Origin: Akkermansia muciniphila
GTDB taxonomy: Bacteria; Verrucomicrobiota; Verrucomicrobiia; Opitutales; Opitutaceae
Assembly (NCBI GenBank): GCA_945888375.1
Contig: CAMCZZ010000005.1
Location: forward strand, 1 to 64,000
DNA: 64,000 nt
Direction: 5' to 3'
The notes below the pieces were generated by a model that saw only the letters and a list, made by a program, of their open reading frames with translations, was not told the origin of the DNA and did not search any database. The translations under genes were made by a program, and so were the position numbers. This document shows, piece after piece, positions 45,895 to 54,673 of the stretch (positions are counted from its first letter, which is position 1; each line of letters starts with the position of its first letter).

Positions 45895-47733
45895 TTATTG
45901 GCCGAAGACTTTCACGGCCTGGAGGTGAAGGGCATCGGGCGTTTGCAGGCGGCGCTCGATTTTGATATAGCGAGCGGTCTTCCCTGGAACGTGCGCGCCG
46001 GCGATGAAACTCGTCACGGGGATTTCCCACCTGTCGCTGGAGTCGGGGGCGGTCCAGATTTGCTCCCAGGTTTTGCCATCGAGGGACACGGATACGGCGA
46101 CGCCGGAGTTGCGGCCGGGGTAGCCTACGCGGTTTTGGATCAGGATGCCGCGGAGGGACGGGGCGCGGCCGAGGTCGATGGTGACGTAAGGATTGAGTTC
46201 CTCTGCGGTGTGAAAGGCGAACTGGGCGCTGGTGAGAACACCCGTGAATAGTTGGGTATGCAGAGCGGGCTTATCCCACTGGGAACGGGAGCTGAGCGTC
46301 AGGGTGGCAGTGTCCGAGACCACGCTGCCGTAATCGGCGGAATCGAAGAGAGAATTCCGCTTTTTGGGATGGATGATTTCGGGGTTTGGCTGGTCGAGGG
46401 TGAGTTCGAGGACGGTGGCGAGCGGATCGATGCTCGCGGCCGGGATGTTGATTTCCAGGCGGTCGCCCGTTTGTAGAAAGGGGACCTCGGCACCGTGGTG
46501 GAGGCGGGCCGCGAGAACGGTGGATTCAAGCCCTTCAAGTTTTAATATATTTTCCTCGGGAGGCGCGGTGATATGTAGATAAACCGTGCGGTCGCGTTGC
46601 ACACTGCCGCCCCATTTGGCGGGCACCCAAGGGCCGGCGCGGGTGGCGTAGATGGCCCTGGCGTTTTTCTTTACCCAGGCGCCGGTGGTGTGGAGCGAGG
46701 CGATTTGATGGGGAGCGAACGCTCCGCTCCACTGCGGCCCCCAGCTCATGAGCATATTGCCATCGGCGCAGAGGGTGTTTATGAGCATTTCAACCAGGCG
46801 CTTCGGGGATTTTACGGGAGTCTCGCTGTAGGACCAGGTGGCGCAGAGCGTCATGCAGCTCTCCCAAGGACGGTGGGTCTGGAAGCTGCCGATTTTTTGT
46901 TCGGGGGTATCGAAGTCGCCCGGGAGGCTGGCGCGGTTATTTATGATAATGCCCGGTTGCAGCAGGCGGATCATCCGGGTGAGGTTTTCGGCGTCCCACA
47001 TTTCGGGGACGAACATGTCGCCCCAGGTGAGGGCATCGAACCAGAAGATGTCCACCTTGCCATAGCGGGTGCAGAGTTCGCGGACGGCCTCGTTTTGATA
47101 CTTGATATAACGCTGGTGCCGCTCTCCCTGCCAGTGGGTGGGTTCGTAGTCGGGGTGGATCCAATCGCGTTGCGAATAATAAATACCGAATTTGAGTCCG
47201 GCGGCGCGGCAGGCTTCGGCGGTCTCTTTGATAAAATCGCGGCCAAAAGGTGTGCGAGTGACTTTGAAGTCGGAGAGCTGGGTATCCCACAGGTGGAAGC
47301 CATCGTGGTGTTTCGCGATGACCACCACGTAGGTCATGCCGGCGTCTAAGGCGTGCTGGGCGAGCTGTTTGGCATCGAACTCGGGCAGGCGAAACTCGTC
47401 TTTCCAGGCCATCCATTCCGAGGCGGGATAGGGGCCGGCGCCCTTGTCGGGGGGGACGCGGACCTGACAGACGCCCCAGCTCAGTTCGGCGTTTTTAAAG
47501 GTGGAGAGGCCGAAATGGACAAACATGCCGTATTTGGCGTCGCGAAACCACTGCAGATCCTGGGGCGAGGCGAAGTTGCTCCGCTCCCACGCGGCCTTGG
47601 GAAAAACTTCGTAGGCATGGCGAGGCCGATTTGGGACGGGGTCGGATTCGCGGAGCGACCACATGGCGGAGAGTCGGAAAGGAGCGAAAAGCAGCAGGGC
47701 GACAATGGCGGACGTAAGCTGGGGGGCGCGCAT
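45895..47733 (-). CDS. Secreted alpha-L-fucosidase (GH29) with C-terminal discoidin domain
   Basis: 612 residues, signal peptide TSAIVALLLFAPFRLSA. The catalytic domain begins QWFRDAKYGMFVHFGLSTFKNAELSW, with AKHHDGFHLWDTQLSDF, GIYYSQRDWIHPDYEPTHW and nucleophile Asp233 (DIFWFDALTWGDMF). Late in the barrel MLMSWGPQWSGAF replaces the usual LLLNVGPMPDG loop, an odd change. A C-terminal F5/8-type domain (about 475-612) ends the protein. It is the last gene of the right block, 31 bp after the RbsD/FucU-like gene. Confidence 0.93.
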   Translation of the reverse strand: MRAPQLTSAIVALLLFAPFRLSAMWSLRESDPVPNRPRHAYEVFPKAAWERSNFASPQDLQWFRDAKYGMFVHFGLSTFKNAELSWGVCQVRVPPDKGAGPYPASEWMAWKDEFRLPEFDAKQLAQHALDAGMTYVVVIAKHHDGFHLWDTQLSDFKVTRTPFGRDFIKETAEACRAAGLKFGIYYSQRDWIHPDYEPTHWQGERHQRYIKYQNEAVRELCTRYGKVDIFWFDALTWGDMFVPEMWDAENLTRMIRLLQPGIIINNRASLPGDFDTPEQKIGSFQTHRPWESCMTLCATWSYSETPVKSPKRLVEMLINTLCADGNMLMSWGPQWSGAFAPHQIASLHTTGAWVKKNARAIYATRAGPWVPAKWGGSVQRDRTVYLHITAPPEENILKLEGLESTVLAARLHHGAEVPFLQTGDRLEINIPAASIDPLATVLELTLDQPNPEIIHPKKRNSLFDSADYGSVVSDTATLTLSSRSQWDKPALHTQLFTGVLTSAQFAFHTAEELNPYVTIDLGRAPSLRGILIQNRVGYPGRNSGVAVSVSLDGKTWEQIWTAPDSSDRWEIPVTSFIAGAHVPGKTARYIKIERRLQTPDALHLQAVKVFGQ

Positions 47734-47764
47734 GGAGTTTGGGACGGTTTGGCCGTCTTGCCGT

Positions 47765-48334
47765 TTACTTCGCTGGGGTCGGGCTGAAGGCTTGGCGCAA
47801 CCGGCGCTCCGCGTCGCCGCTCCAATAGCCGCAGTCGAGTTCGAGGAAGACGGAGGTGTAGGGCAGGGTGAGGTTGGTCTTCAGGATGAGGATGTGGAAG
47901 GTCGCGCCAGCTTGGTCGAGTTTGGCGATGATCTGCTCGTGCGGCAGGGTGTTGACCGTTCGTCCGGTCAACAATTCCGCGAGCTCCTTCCGGTAGGTGG
48001 CGATGCCTGGGGCGTCCGATTCGGCCACATGCGGCAGCTCGGCGTCGGTGTATACCACGGGGCGCACGTGCGATTGGCGGTCCAGGAGGGAGAGCACGTG
48101 GCGGAGCACCTCGGTCTGCCCGGCTTCGGTGGTGATGGTCTCGATGCCGGACCGGCTCTGGGCGGGGTAGGCGGCGTCGGCGATGACGATCCAGTTGCGG
48201 TGGCCGTAGAGTTGCGCCCGGGCGGCGACGATTTGCTGCCAGCCGGGGGCGGCGTCGGCGGCGCGGATGCCTTGCAAGACGGGGGTGAGCGGAGAAAGGG
48301 CAAGCAGCGCGAGGAGGAAAGTTTTGGCGATCAT
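47765..48334 (-). CDS. Exported RbsD/FucU-like sugar mutarotase
   Basis: 189 residues. After a signal peptide (MIAKTFLLALLALSPLTPVLQG) the segment LYGHRNWIVIADAAYPAQS (His45, Asp53) resembles the GHGD...VIADAN...P start of RbsD/FucU pyranases and mutarotases, and the C-terminal TNLTLPYTSVFLELDCGYWSGD resembles their terminal active-site segment. FucU interconverts alpha- and beta-fucose; RbsD converts ribose forms. Those characterised are cytoplasmic, so the clear signal peptide is unusual. Lying between GH116 and two GH29 fucosidases, it probably equilibrates freshly released fucose in the periplasm before import. The family call is by recall of motifs. Confidence 0.75.
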   Translation of the reverse strand: MIAKTFLLALLALSPLTPVLQGIRAADAAPGWQQIVAARAQLYGHRNWIVIADAAYPAQSRSGIETITTEAGQTEVLRHVLSLLDRQSHVRPVVYTDAELPHVAESDAPGIATYRKELAELLTGRTVNTLPHEQIIAKLDQAGATFHILILKTNLTLPYTSVFLELDCGYWSGDAERRLRQAFSPTPAK

Positions 48335-48367
48335 CGGGTGGAGTTGGGGGTTAGGGTTGGGGGCGTT

Positions 48368-51300
48368 TCAGTGGAGGATCACCACCAGGGATGTGCCGGC
48401 GGTAAGGGAAACAGTATCGGTAAATAGGATACTAGCGGTGCCCGAGCCGGGGGCGAGGGACGCGGTCACGGCGCGACCGTCGAGCGTGGCTTCGACGCGG
48501 GTGGGGGTTGAGCCGGGCGGCGGCACCAGCTCGAGCGATCGGAGCCGAAGACGGCCGAATTTCAGGTCGAGCGACGCCGTCATCCTTGTGCCGCTTTGGG
48601 TCTGGCTGAAGGAGCCCCAGCCTTCGGCGGCGGTGAATGGCGTCTTAAAAGCGTGGGCCTGCCAGCGGGGCGCGAAGCCGATCGCTGCCTGCGGGCCGTC
48701 GTAGGCGAAGCCACCGCTGGCGAGGAGGGTGGCGTAGCTGGCCATGGCGCGGGCGTAGTGTTCGCCGGCTTCGGGTTCGTTGAAGGGATTCCCCTTTTTC
48801 GGGCTGTCGGGTTGGTGGCGGTCGTGGACGGCCCGGGCCACGGCAAGGCCCTCGGGCCACAGGCCCTCGTAGATGAGGTGAGAGGCGAAGGCGTGCTCGA
48901 AGCCGGACATGGTTTCGTTGTAGAAGCCTTGGTGAAAATGGTGCCCGGCCGACCAAGGATGTCCGGGCCGGGTGCCATCCGGCCGATACGAGCCCGCGGG
49001 CCAAGTGGCCATCACCGTGCCGGCCATGCCCGCCTGCGCGAAAGGGCGGCTCGGCTTGTTTTCGGGTCGCGCGTAGTAGGGCCCGACGTCCGTCATGAAG
49101 TTGTGGCGGAACACCGAGGCGAGCGCGGCGCGGGTTTCCGTCTCGGGCACGATGCGCCCCAGGCCGGTGCGCCACGCCCACTGCTGGCCAAGCACCTGAT
49201 CGAGGTGGCTGCCGTCGTAGGAGCCGGGACGCCATTTCTCGGACTCGGGCGAGTGGTGGATGAAGCGTTCGCCGTTCCACAGGCGGGGGACGAAATTTTT
49301 GCGCCCGGTCGCGACGCGCTCGCCGCAAAGTTTGGCAAACGCTTGGTCGCCGGCGATGAGCGCCATGCGCTCGACGGCGGTGAGGGCGGCGAGGCTGAGG
49401 CTGGAAATCCACGGACTGGGACCGGCGATGTCTTCGTCGAGTGTGTGATGGGTGACGAGGTCGGGCAGACCGTCGGCGTCGCTGTCCTGGGCAAGCAGCC
49501 AGGTGGTCGCGAGACGGATTTGCGGCCAGTATTTTTTAACGAACTGATCGTCGGTGCCGAGCAGGTGGGTGCGGTAGGTGCGCAGGAGCAGGCCGCTTTG
49601 GCCGTCGATGGAGGCCCAATGCTTATACCCCCAGCCGAAAAGGGTGGGTTGCTTGGGCAGCGGATCGGGCGAGCCGGGCAGGCCGTCGATGCGCATGGCG
49701 ATGCTGCCATCGGATTTGATGCCCACGGCGGGGACAAAATCGGCCTGGGTGCGGAGGGATTTTTCCAACTCCGGGAAAAGCCGCGCCGCGCCCTCCTCGT
49801 AGTGCCATACGTGGTTGCAGGTGCCGGGGAAGGAATACACGCCCTCAAAGCCGTAGAAGCGGCCGTCGGCGAAGCGGAAGCAGGTGGCGGTGGCGAGGGC
49901 CGAGATGTTGGCGATGGAGCGGTCGAGCAACCAGCGGGGCAGGGTGGAATCGTAGTAGGTGCGGCGCCAGAGGTCGATTTGCGCGACGAGACCGGGCCCT
50001 TCGGCGGCGAGTTTTTCCACCACGGTGGAAGCCGAGCCATAATGCGTGGCATACCAACGGCCCTTGCCTTGGAGTTTGCCCCAGTCGTGCAGCTCGAAGT
50101 TCGGAAAATGCCACACGACCGCGAAGGTGTGGCGGCGCGACTCGCCCGGGGCGAGGCGGAAGGGCGCGGTGATTGCGCCGGTTTGTTCGCGGCCGAAGGG
50201 GAGCGTCGCGGCGGCTGGAACCGGTGCCTCGCCCTGGGCCAGATCACCGTCCACCGAGGGGAGGGCGCGGGCCTCGGCGGGAGGCGCGAGGAGCACGAGG
50301 GCCATCGTGCCGAAATCGGGACGTTGGGTGAGGGGGGCGAGTTTCTGATCGAGCTGCTCCACCTGGTCGAACACCAGCCCCGCCTTGGTCGATACGTCAG
50401 TGACGACGAGGCGGACTTTTTTCCCGAAGTGCGGACGCAGATCCCAAATCACTGGCCGTAGGGTATCCACCCGCCCGGGGCTGACGGAGAAAAGCACCTC
50501 CTCGCCGGCGAGTAGTTTCACCTGTAGAAGCTCGGCGTCGGTCGTAGGACCGGAGAGCAGGAAGCGCAGGCTGTTGCGCTCGATGACGAACTCCGGGGAC
50601 ACCAGGGTGCCGGTGGCGGCCGGACCGGCGGGGAGGGAACTGGCGCAGCCTTCGCCGGCACGACCCTTGGGGCCGCCTCCCGGCAGCGCCGTGAATTTTG
50701 CCGGTCCGATGCCGAAGGCGCCGCCCTTCGATTGCCAGCCCATGTAGTCGGTCGTTTCGAAATTCGCGAGGAGCACGGGTGGCGGCGCCTCGCCGCTGTC
50801 CGCCAGGCTGGCTTCGGAGGGAACCGCCGCGAACTCGATGGCCAGGGCGCCGGCCGGTTGGCGCACGGTGGCGGTGCGGGAGCCCTCTTTGGCTTCGAGG
50901 CCGGAGAGGTGGGCCGCGCCGTTTTGCAGCCAGCCGAGCACATCGCCCTCGACGGGATGTTCACTGGTGTTTTTCACCGTGATGCGGAGGAACGTCGCCG
51001 GGAGGCCGGAAGTCTCGGTGTCGAGCGGGAGGAAGGGAGCGATGCCCTCCAGGGTCACGGCCAAGGGAAGATTTTTGGCGCCTTGGTAGGCCACCACGCC
51101 GGCTGGGTAATCGGCGGTGAAGGTTAGGTCAGGGAAGCTCTCGGGCCTGAGGGGGAAACTCGTCAGCTTGCCGGTTTCGTCGCGGAGGCGCACCGCGAAA
51201 CCCTGCTCAAGACTGGCGGTGGGCCGGACGAGCGGAGACGAGCCGAAGGCGCGTCCGTTCATGATATCCCAATGCGCGAGGCGGCCTTCGCCCGTGAAGT

Positions 51301-51541
51301 AAAGCTGGCCGGCCAGAATGCCGCCCACCGGCATGGCAATGCTGGCAAGCTCCGCCCCCGAGTAGACTCGCGGGGAACCGGGTGCGGTGAGTTGCGTCAG
51401 CCGTTCTGCGGACAGGGTTGAAAGTGGCATGGAGTGGGTGGTTTCGAACTGGGCCGCGCGAGCCATCTCTGCAGGCAAGGACGGGACGACTCCAGGGAAG
51501 GCGGCGAGCATCAGTAGGAATTGCGTGGATAGGAGTTTCAT
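48368..51541 (-). CDS. Secreted GH116-like glycosidase with inserted beta-sandwich
   Basis: 1057 residues with signal peptide (LLSTQFLLMLAAFPGVVPSLPAE). The N-terminal domain starts PVGGILAGQLYFTGEGRLAHWDIMN, as in GH116 (bile-acid glucosylceramidase/DUF608). A separate beta-sandwich is inserted at about 255-397 (LLANFETTDYMGWQ, GPAKFTALPGG, GTLVSPEFVIERNSLRFL). The (alpha/alpha)6 catalytic domain has GTCNHVWHYEEGAARLFPELE with a candidate nucleophile Glu, and SHLDQVLGQQWAWR with the candidate acid Asp. GH116 includes beta-glucosidases, beta-xylosidases and N-acetylglucosaminidases; specificity is open. It is between a GH29 (112 bp upstream) and the mutarotase. Confidence 0.88.
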   Translation of the reverse strand: MKLLSTQFLLMLAAFPGVVPSLPAEMARAAQFETTHSMPLSTLSAERLTQLTAPGSPRVYSGAELASIAMPVGGILAGQLYFTGEGRLAHWDIMNGRAFGSSPLVRPTASLEQGFAVRLRDETGKLTSFPLRPESFPDLTFTADYPAGVVAYQGAKNLPLAVTLEGIAPFLPLDTETSGLPATFLRITVKNTSEHPVEGDVLGWLQNGAAHLSGLEAKEGSRTATVRQPAGALAIEFAAVPSEASLADSGEAPPPVLLANFETTDYMGWQSKGGAFGIGPAKFTALPGGGPKGRAGEGCASSLPAGPAATGTLVSPEFVIERNSLRFLLSGPTTDAELLQVKLLAGEEVLFSVSPGRVDTLRPVIWDLRPHFGKKVRLVVTDVSTKAGLVFDQVEQLDQKLAPLTQRPDFGTMALVLLAPPAEARALPSVDGDLAQGEAPVPAAATLPFGREQTGAITAPFRLAPGESRRHTFAVVWHFPNFELHDWGKLQGKGRWYATHYGSASTVVEKLAAEGPGLVAQIDLWRRTYYDSTLPRWLLDRSIANISALATATCFRFADGRFYGFEGVYSFPGTCNHVWHYEEGAARLFPELEKSLRTQADFVPAVGIKSDGSIAMRIDGLPGSPDPLPKQPTLFGWGYKHWASIDGQSGLLLRTYRTHLLGTDDQFVKKYWPQIRLATTWLLAQDSDADGLPDLVTHHTLDEDIAGPSPWISSLSLAALTAVERMALIAGDQAFAKLCGERVATGRKNFVPRLWNGERFIHHSPESEKWRPGSYDGSHLDQVLGQQWAWRTGLGRIVPETETRAALASVFRHNFMTDVGPYYARPENKPSRPFAQAGMAGTVMATWPAGSYRPDGTRPGHPWSAGHHFHQGFYNETMSGFEHAFASHLIYEGLWPEGLAVARAVHDRHQPDSPKKGNPFNEPEAGEHYARAMASYATLLASGGFAYDGPQAAIGFAPRWQAHAFKTPFTAAEGWGSFSQTQSGTRMTASLDLKFGRLRLRSLELVPPPGSTPTRVEATLDGRAVTASLAPGSGTASILFTDTVSLTAGTSLVVILH

Positions 51542-51653
51542 GCTTGTGGGGCCCTTTGTTAGGACACGGTCTGAAGCCGGCTGGGGCGGGCTGCCTTGAC
51601 CTGTAGGTATGTAAGGTGCGTTCGGAAACGGGACTGGGGATCGGTGCGCGGGG

Positions 51654-53159
51654 TTAGCGGCCGAAGGTGCCTGGGCGGACGGGCGTCACCGGGGTGCCGT
51701 CCTCGTAGAGGGCGGGGAGCGAGGAGGCGGGGCCGACGCGGATGACCGGGTGGTCGATCTGCGCGAGAGTGGCGGGGATGGTGAGGACGAGGCCTCTCGC
51801 GCCGTCGCGCTTCACGTCGAGCCACTGACGGGTTTCGAGCACCTGGGCGCGGAACTCGACCGCAGGGTCGGGCAGGACGAGCGGTTGGGGAAGCTTGAGG
51901 TCGCCGGCGGGGAGCGGTTTAAGCAGGAGAAGATTAAAGTGGGGCGGCGTGCCTTCGGGGTGGAGGGTGGCGCGGACGTTGACGGGCAGGGCGTCGGGCG
52001 CGAAGGGGCTACGGCGGGTGGGTTGGAGGGCGGATTCGTTGATCTCCATCCACGCAGCGAATTCGCGGAGTCGGCGTTTCGCGGCCTGTTGAAAGGAGCC
52101 GTCGGACATGGGGCCGACGTTGAGCGTTATGGCGCCGCCGAAGTGGGCGTTGGTGATAAGCGAGTCGAGGAGCTGGTCGAAGCCGCGCCACTGGAAGTCG
52201 AGGCGGTGGTAGCCCCAGGCGTGGTTCATCGTGGCGGGCGTTTCCCACGGGACCTTGGGGGCGTCGGAGGCGTCGGGAAATTGATTGTCGCCGAGCGAAA
52301 TGAAATCGGCGCCGGCGGGGTCGTGCGCGGCGATGCGGCCATTGATCATGCAGGCGGGTGCCTTGGCGCGGATGAGCGCGATCAGCTGGTCGCGGCGGGC
52401 GGCGGTGACCTGGTGGCGAGCGCCCTTACCCCAGGTGTCGAACCAAAACATGGCGGGTTGGTAGCGCTCAATCAGCTCGGTGACCTGGGGGAGGCATTTG
52501 CCGGTCCAGTAGTCTTCGAACTGTTCGTCGGTCGGCTGGACGAGGGGCGGATCACCGCGCATCTCGGGCCAGGGGGGCAGGGCGCCGCCGGGGTGTTCCC
52601 AATCCTGCCAATGCGAGTAATAGAAGCCGAGTTTCACGCCGTGTTTGCGGCAGGCGGCGGCGAGTTCACCGAGGGGATCGCGCCCGCCGGCACCGAAAGG
52701 GGTGGAGGCGATATCGTAGGTGGAGACAGCGGAGTCCCAAAGGGCGAAGCCGTCGTGGTGTTTGGAGGTGATGACGAAGTAGCGCATGCCGGCCCGGGCG
52801 GCCAGGCCGATCCACTCGTCGGCGTCGAAGCGGACGGGGTTGAACTGTGAGAGCAGGGAATCGTAGTCCGCGCGCGGGATGCCGCCGCCGGGCTGGGGCC
52901 AGCGCCACTGGGTGCGGATCCACTCGGAGTAGTGGTTGCGCCCCATCTCTTCGCCCTGCCAGACGCCGGCGGGCAGCGAGTAGAGGCCGAAGTGGATGAA
53001 CATCCCGAAGCGGGTGTGCGCCATCCAGTTTCCGCCTTGGTCATGGAGCGTGGTAGCGGGCGTGCTGGTCACCGTGTAGGGGGAGGCGGTTTCGGCGGCG
53101 TTGGCGGCTTGGCTGGCGAGGGTCATGAGGAGGAAGCCGAGGGTGCGGAAAGGCGTCAT
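51654..53159 (-). CDS. Secreted alpha-L-fucosidase (GH29)
   Basis: 501 residues from the ATG at 53159 (MTPFRTLGFLLMTLASQAANA, signal peptide); the frame to 53360 overlaps the sulfatase gene and is not used. GH29 landmarks: WMAHTRFGMFIHFGLYSLPAGVWQGE, TSKHHDGFALWDS, GFYYSHWQDWEHPGG, nucleophile Asp241 (AMFWFDTWGKG) and ITLNVGPMSDGSF. A short C-terminal beta domain completes it. The start overlaps the upstream sulfatase stop by ATGA, repeating the sulfatase-GH29 coupling of the left block. Confidence 0.94.
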   Translation of the reverse strand: MTPFRTLGFLLMTLASQAANAAETASPYTVTSTPATTLHDQGGNWMAHTRFGMFIHFGLYSLPAGVWQGEEMGRNHYSEWIRTQWRWPQPGGGIPRADYDSLLSQFNPVRFDADEWIGLAARAGMRYFVITSKHHDGFALWDSAVSTYDIASTPFGAGGRDPLGELAAACRKHGVKLGFYYSHWQDWEHPGGALPPWPEMRGDPPLVQPTDEQFEDYWTGKCLPQVTELIERYQPAMFWFDTWGKGARHQVTAARRDQLIALIRAKAPACMINGRIAAHDPAGADFISLGDNQFPDASDAPKVPWETPATMNHAWGYHRLDFQWRGFDQLLDSLITNAHFGGAITLNVGPMSDGSFQQAAKRRLREFAAWMEINESALQPTRRSPFAPDALPVNVRATLHPEGTPPHFNLLLLKPLPAGDLKLPQPLVLPDPAVEFRAQVLETRQWLDVKRDGARGLVLTIPATLAQIDHPVIRVGPASSLPALYEDGTPVTPVRPGTFGR

Positions 53160-54673
53160 GGCTGGCGGTTTTTTTGGGGTTTCCAGGGGGCGAGTCGGTT
53201 CATGTCCCGCCGCCAAAGCCGGAGGCGGTCCCACTCGGCGCCGGTGGCGGTGGCGGGGTCGAAAACGGAGGGGTCCACGTCGACGTAGACCTTGCGGTAT
53301 TCGGCTTCCTGAAAGGCGGGGTTGGGCTCGTTGTGTCGGGCATCGTTCGCGGTGCGCCAAGCGGCCAGCGCGGCGCGCATCGCGGTCACGCGGTCCGGGT
53401 GGCGGGTGGCGAGATCGTGTTTCTGGCCGGGGTCGGTGGGGAGGTGGTAGAGCTCGGTTTTGTCCGCGTCGTAAAACTCCACCAGCACCCAGTCGCCCGC
53501 GCGCATCACGCCGGAGGGGCGACCGCCTTGATTGGTGTAGTGCGGGTAATGCCAGAAAAGCGGACGGTCCGTGAAGGCCTGGCCGGCGAGGCCTGCGGCG
53601 AAGCTCACGCCATCCAGGCCCGGGGGGATCTCGAGCCCGGCGAGCGCGAGCAGGGTCGGCAGCCAGTCCACGTTATTCACCGGGCTGTCCACCACGCGGC
53701 CGGCGGGAATGCGGCCGGGCCAGCGCACGATTAGCGGCACGCGGGAGCCGCCCTCGTAGGTGTGGCCCTTGCCGGCGCGAAACGGGGTGTTGTGGGTGAT
53801 GCGCGCGTGGCCGCCCTCCGGCACGTGCAGGCCGCCGTTGTCGGAGGTGAAGACGACGAGGGTGTTGTCCGCCAGGCCGAGACGCTCGAGCTCGGCGAAC
53901 AGTAGCCCGACCGAGTCATCGAGGGTCTCGATCAGGGCGGCGTAAACCGGTTCGAAGGCGCGGGCGTTTTTCTCCACCAGCGCGGCGCGGGCGGTGAACG
54001 TAGCGTGCGGGGTGTAGTGGGAAAGAAAGGCTAGGAAGGGGCGGGAGCGATCGGCCTGGAGAAAGCGCAGCACCTCGCGGGTGAGCTCGTATTCCGCCTT
54101 GCCTCCTTCGGTCTCGGACGGGGTGGTGTTCTTGCTGTCGCCGGGATGGTAAACTACCTCGAAGCCGTGCGCGGCGGGTCCGGGGGACTCGCCCACATGC
54201 CATTTGCCGAAAAAGCCGGTGGCGTAGCCGGCCTCGCGGAAGTGGCGCGGCAGCATCGGCACGGAAAGCGGGACGGTCAGAGCCATCTCGGCCTGAAGCA
54301 CGCGTTGGGAGACGGCGTTGGGGCGGCCCGGGATCCAGTCCGTGATGTGCAGGCGGGCCGGGTTCAGGCCGGTGAGGAGCGCGGCGCGGGAGGGCGAGCA
54401 AACTGCCTGCGCGGCGTAGGCGGACGTGAAGCGCACGCCTTGCGCGGCGAGGCGGTCAAGGTGCGGGGTGTGGTGGTCGGCGCGCCCGTAGCAGTGGAGA
54501 TCGTTCACGCCAAGATCATCGCAGAGGATGAACAGCACGTTGGGTCGCGCGGACGCCGGGGGTTCGGCTGCGCGGGCGGTGGTCGTCCCGGCAAACGTGA
54601 GGCCCGCGCCGGCGAGCAGCGCTATAATGGCGCGAACTCGGGCGAGCCGGGGCGAAGCTAGCGGGCGGATCAT
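53156..54673 (-). CDS. Exported sulfatase (FGly type, S1 family)
   Basis: 505 residues from the ATG at 54673 (MIRPLASPRLARVRAIIALLAGAG, signal peptide); upstream residues to 54766 lie inside the neighbouring gene. PNVLFILCDDLGVNDLHCYG and CSPSR (Cys92, formylglycine site) define the sulfatase; FFGKWHVGESPG, FTSDNGGLHVPEGGHARITHNTPFRAGKGHTYEGG and ELYHLPTDPGQKHDLA are typical. It is coupled by ATGA overlaps to the clan GH-A gene upstream and to GH29 downstream, implying tight stoichiometry. It needs a maturation enzyme encoded elsewhere. Confidence 0.95.
   Translation of the reverse strand: MIRPLASPRLARVRAIIALLAGAGLTFAGTTTARAAEPPASARPNVLFILCDDLGVNDLHCYGRADHHTPHLDRLAAQGVRFTSAYAAQAVCSPSRAALLTGLNPARLHITDWIPGRPNAVSQRVLQAEMALTVPLSVPMLPRHFREAGYATGFFGKWHVGESPGPAAHGFEVVYHPGDSKNTTPSETEGGKAEYELTREVLRFLQADRSRPFLAFLSHYTPHATFTARAALVEKNARAFEPVYAALIETLDDSVGLLFAELERLGLADNTLVVFTSDNGGLHVPEGGHARITHNTPFRAGKGHTYEGGSRVPLIVRWPGRIPAGRVVDSPVNNVDWLPTLLALAGLEIPPGLDGVSFAAGLAGQAFTDRPLFWHYPHYTNQGGRPSGVMRAGDWVLVEFYDADKTELYHLPTDPGQKHDLATRHPDRVTAMRAALAAWRTANDARHNEPNPAFQEAEYRKVYVDVDPSVFDPATATGAEWDRLRLWRRDMNRLAPWKPQKNRQP

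Noticed and set aside
48596-50461. 621-residue open frame on the plus strand
   Set aside because: It is antisense to the GH116 gene, has Gly/Glu/Arg-rich low-information sequence and no family motif; high GC leaves long antisense frames open.
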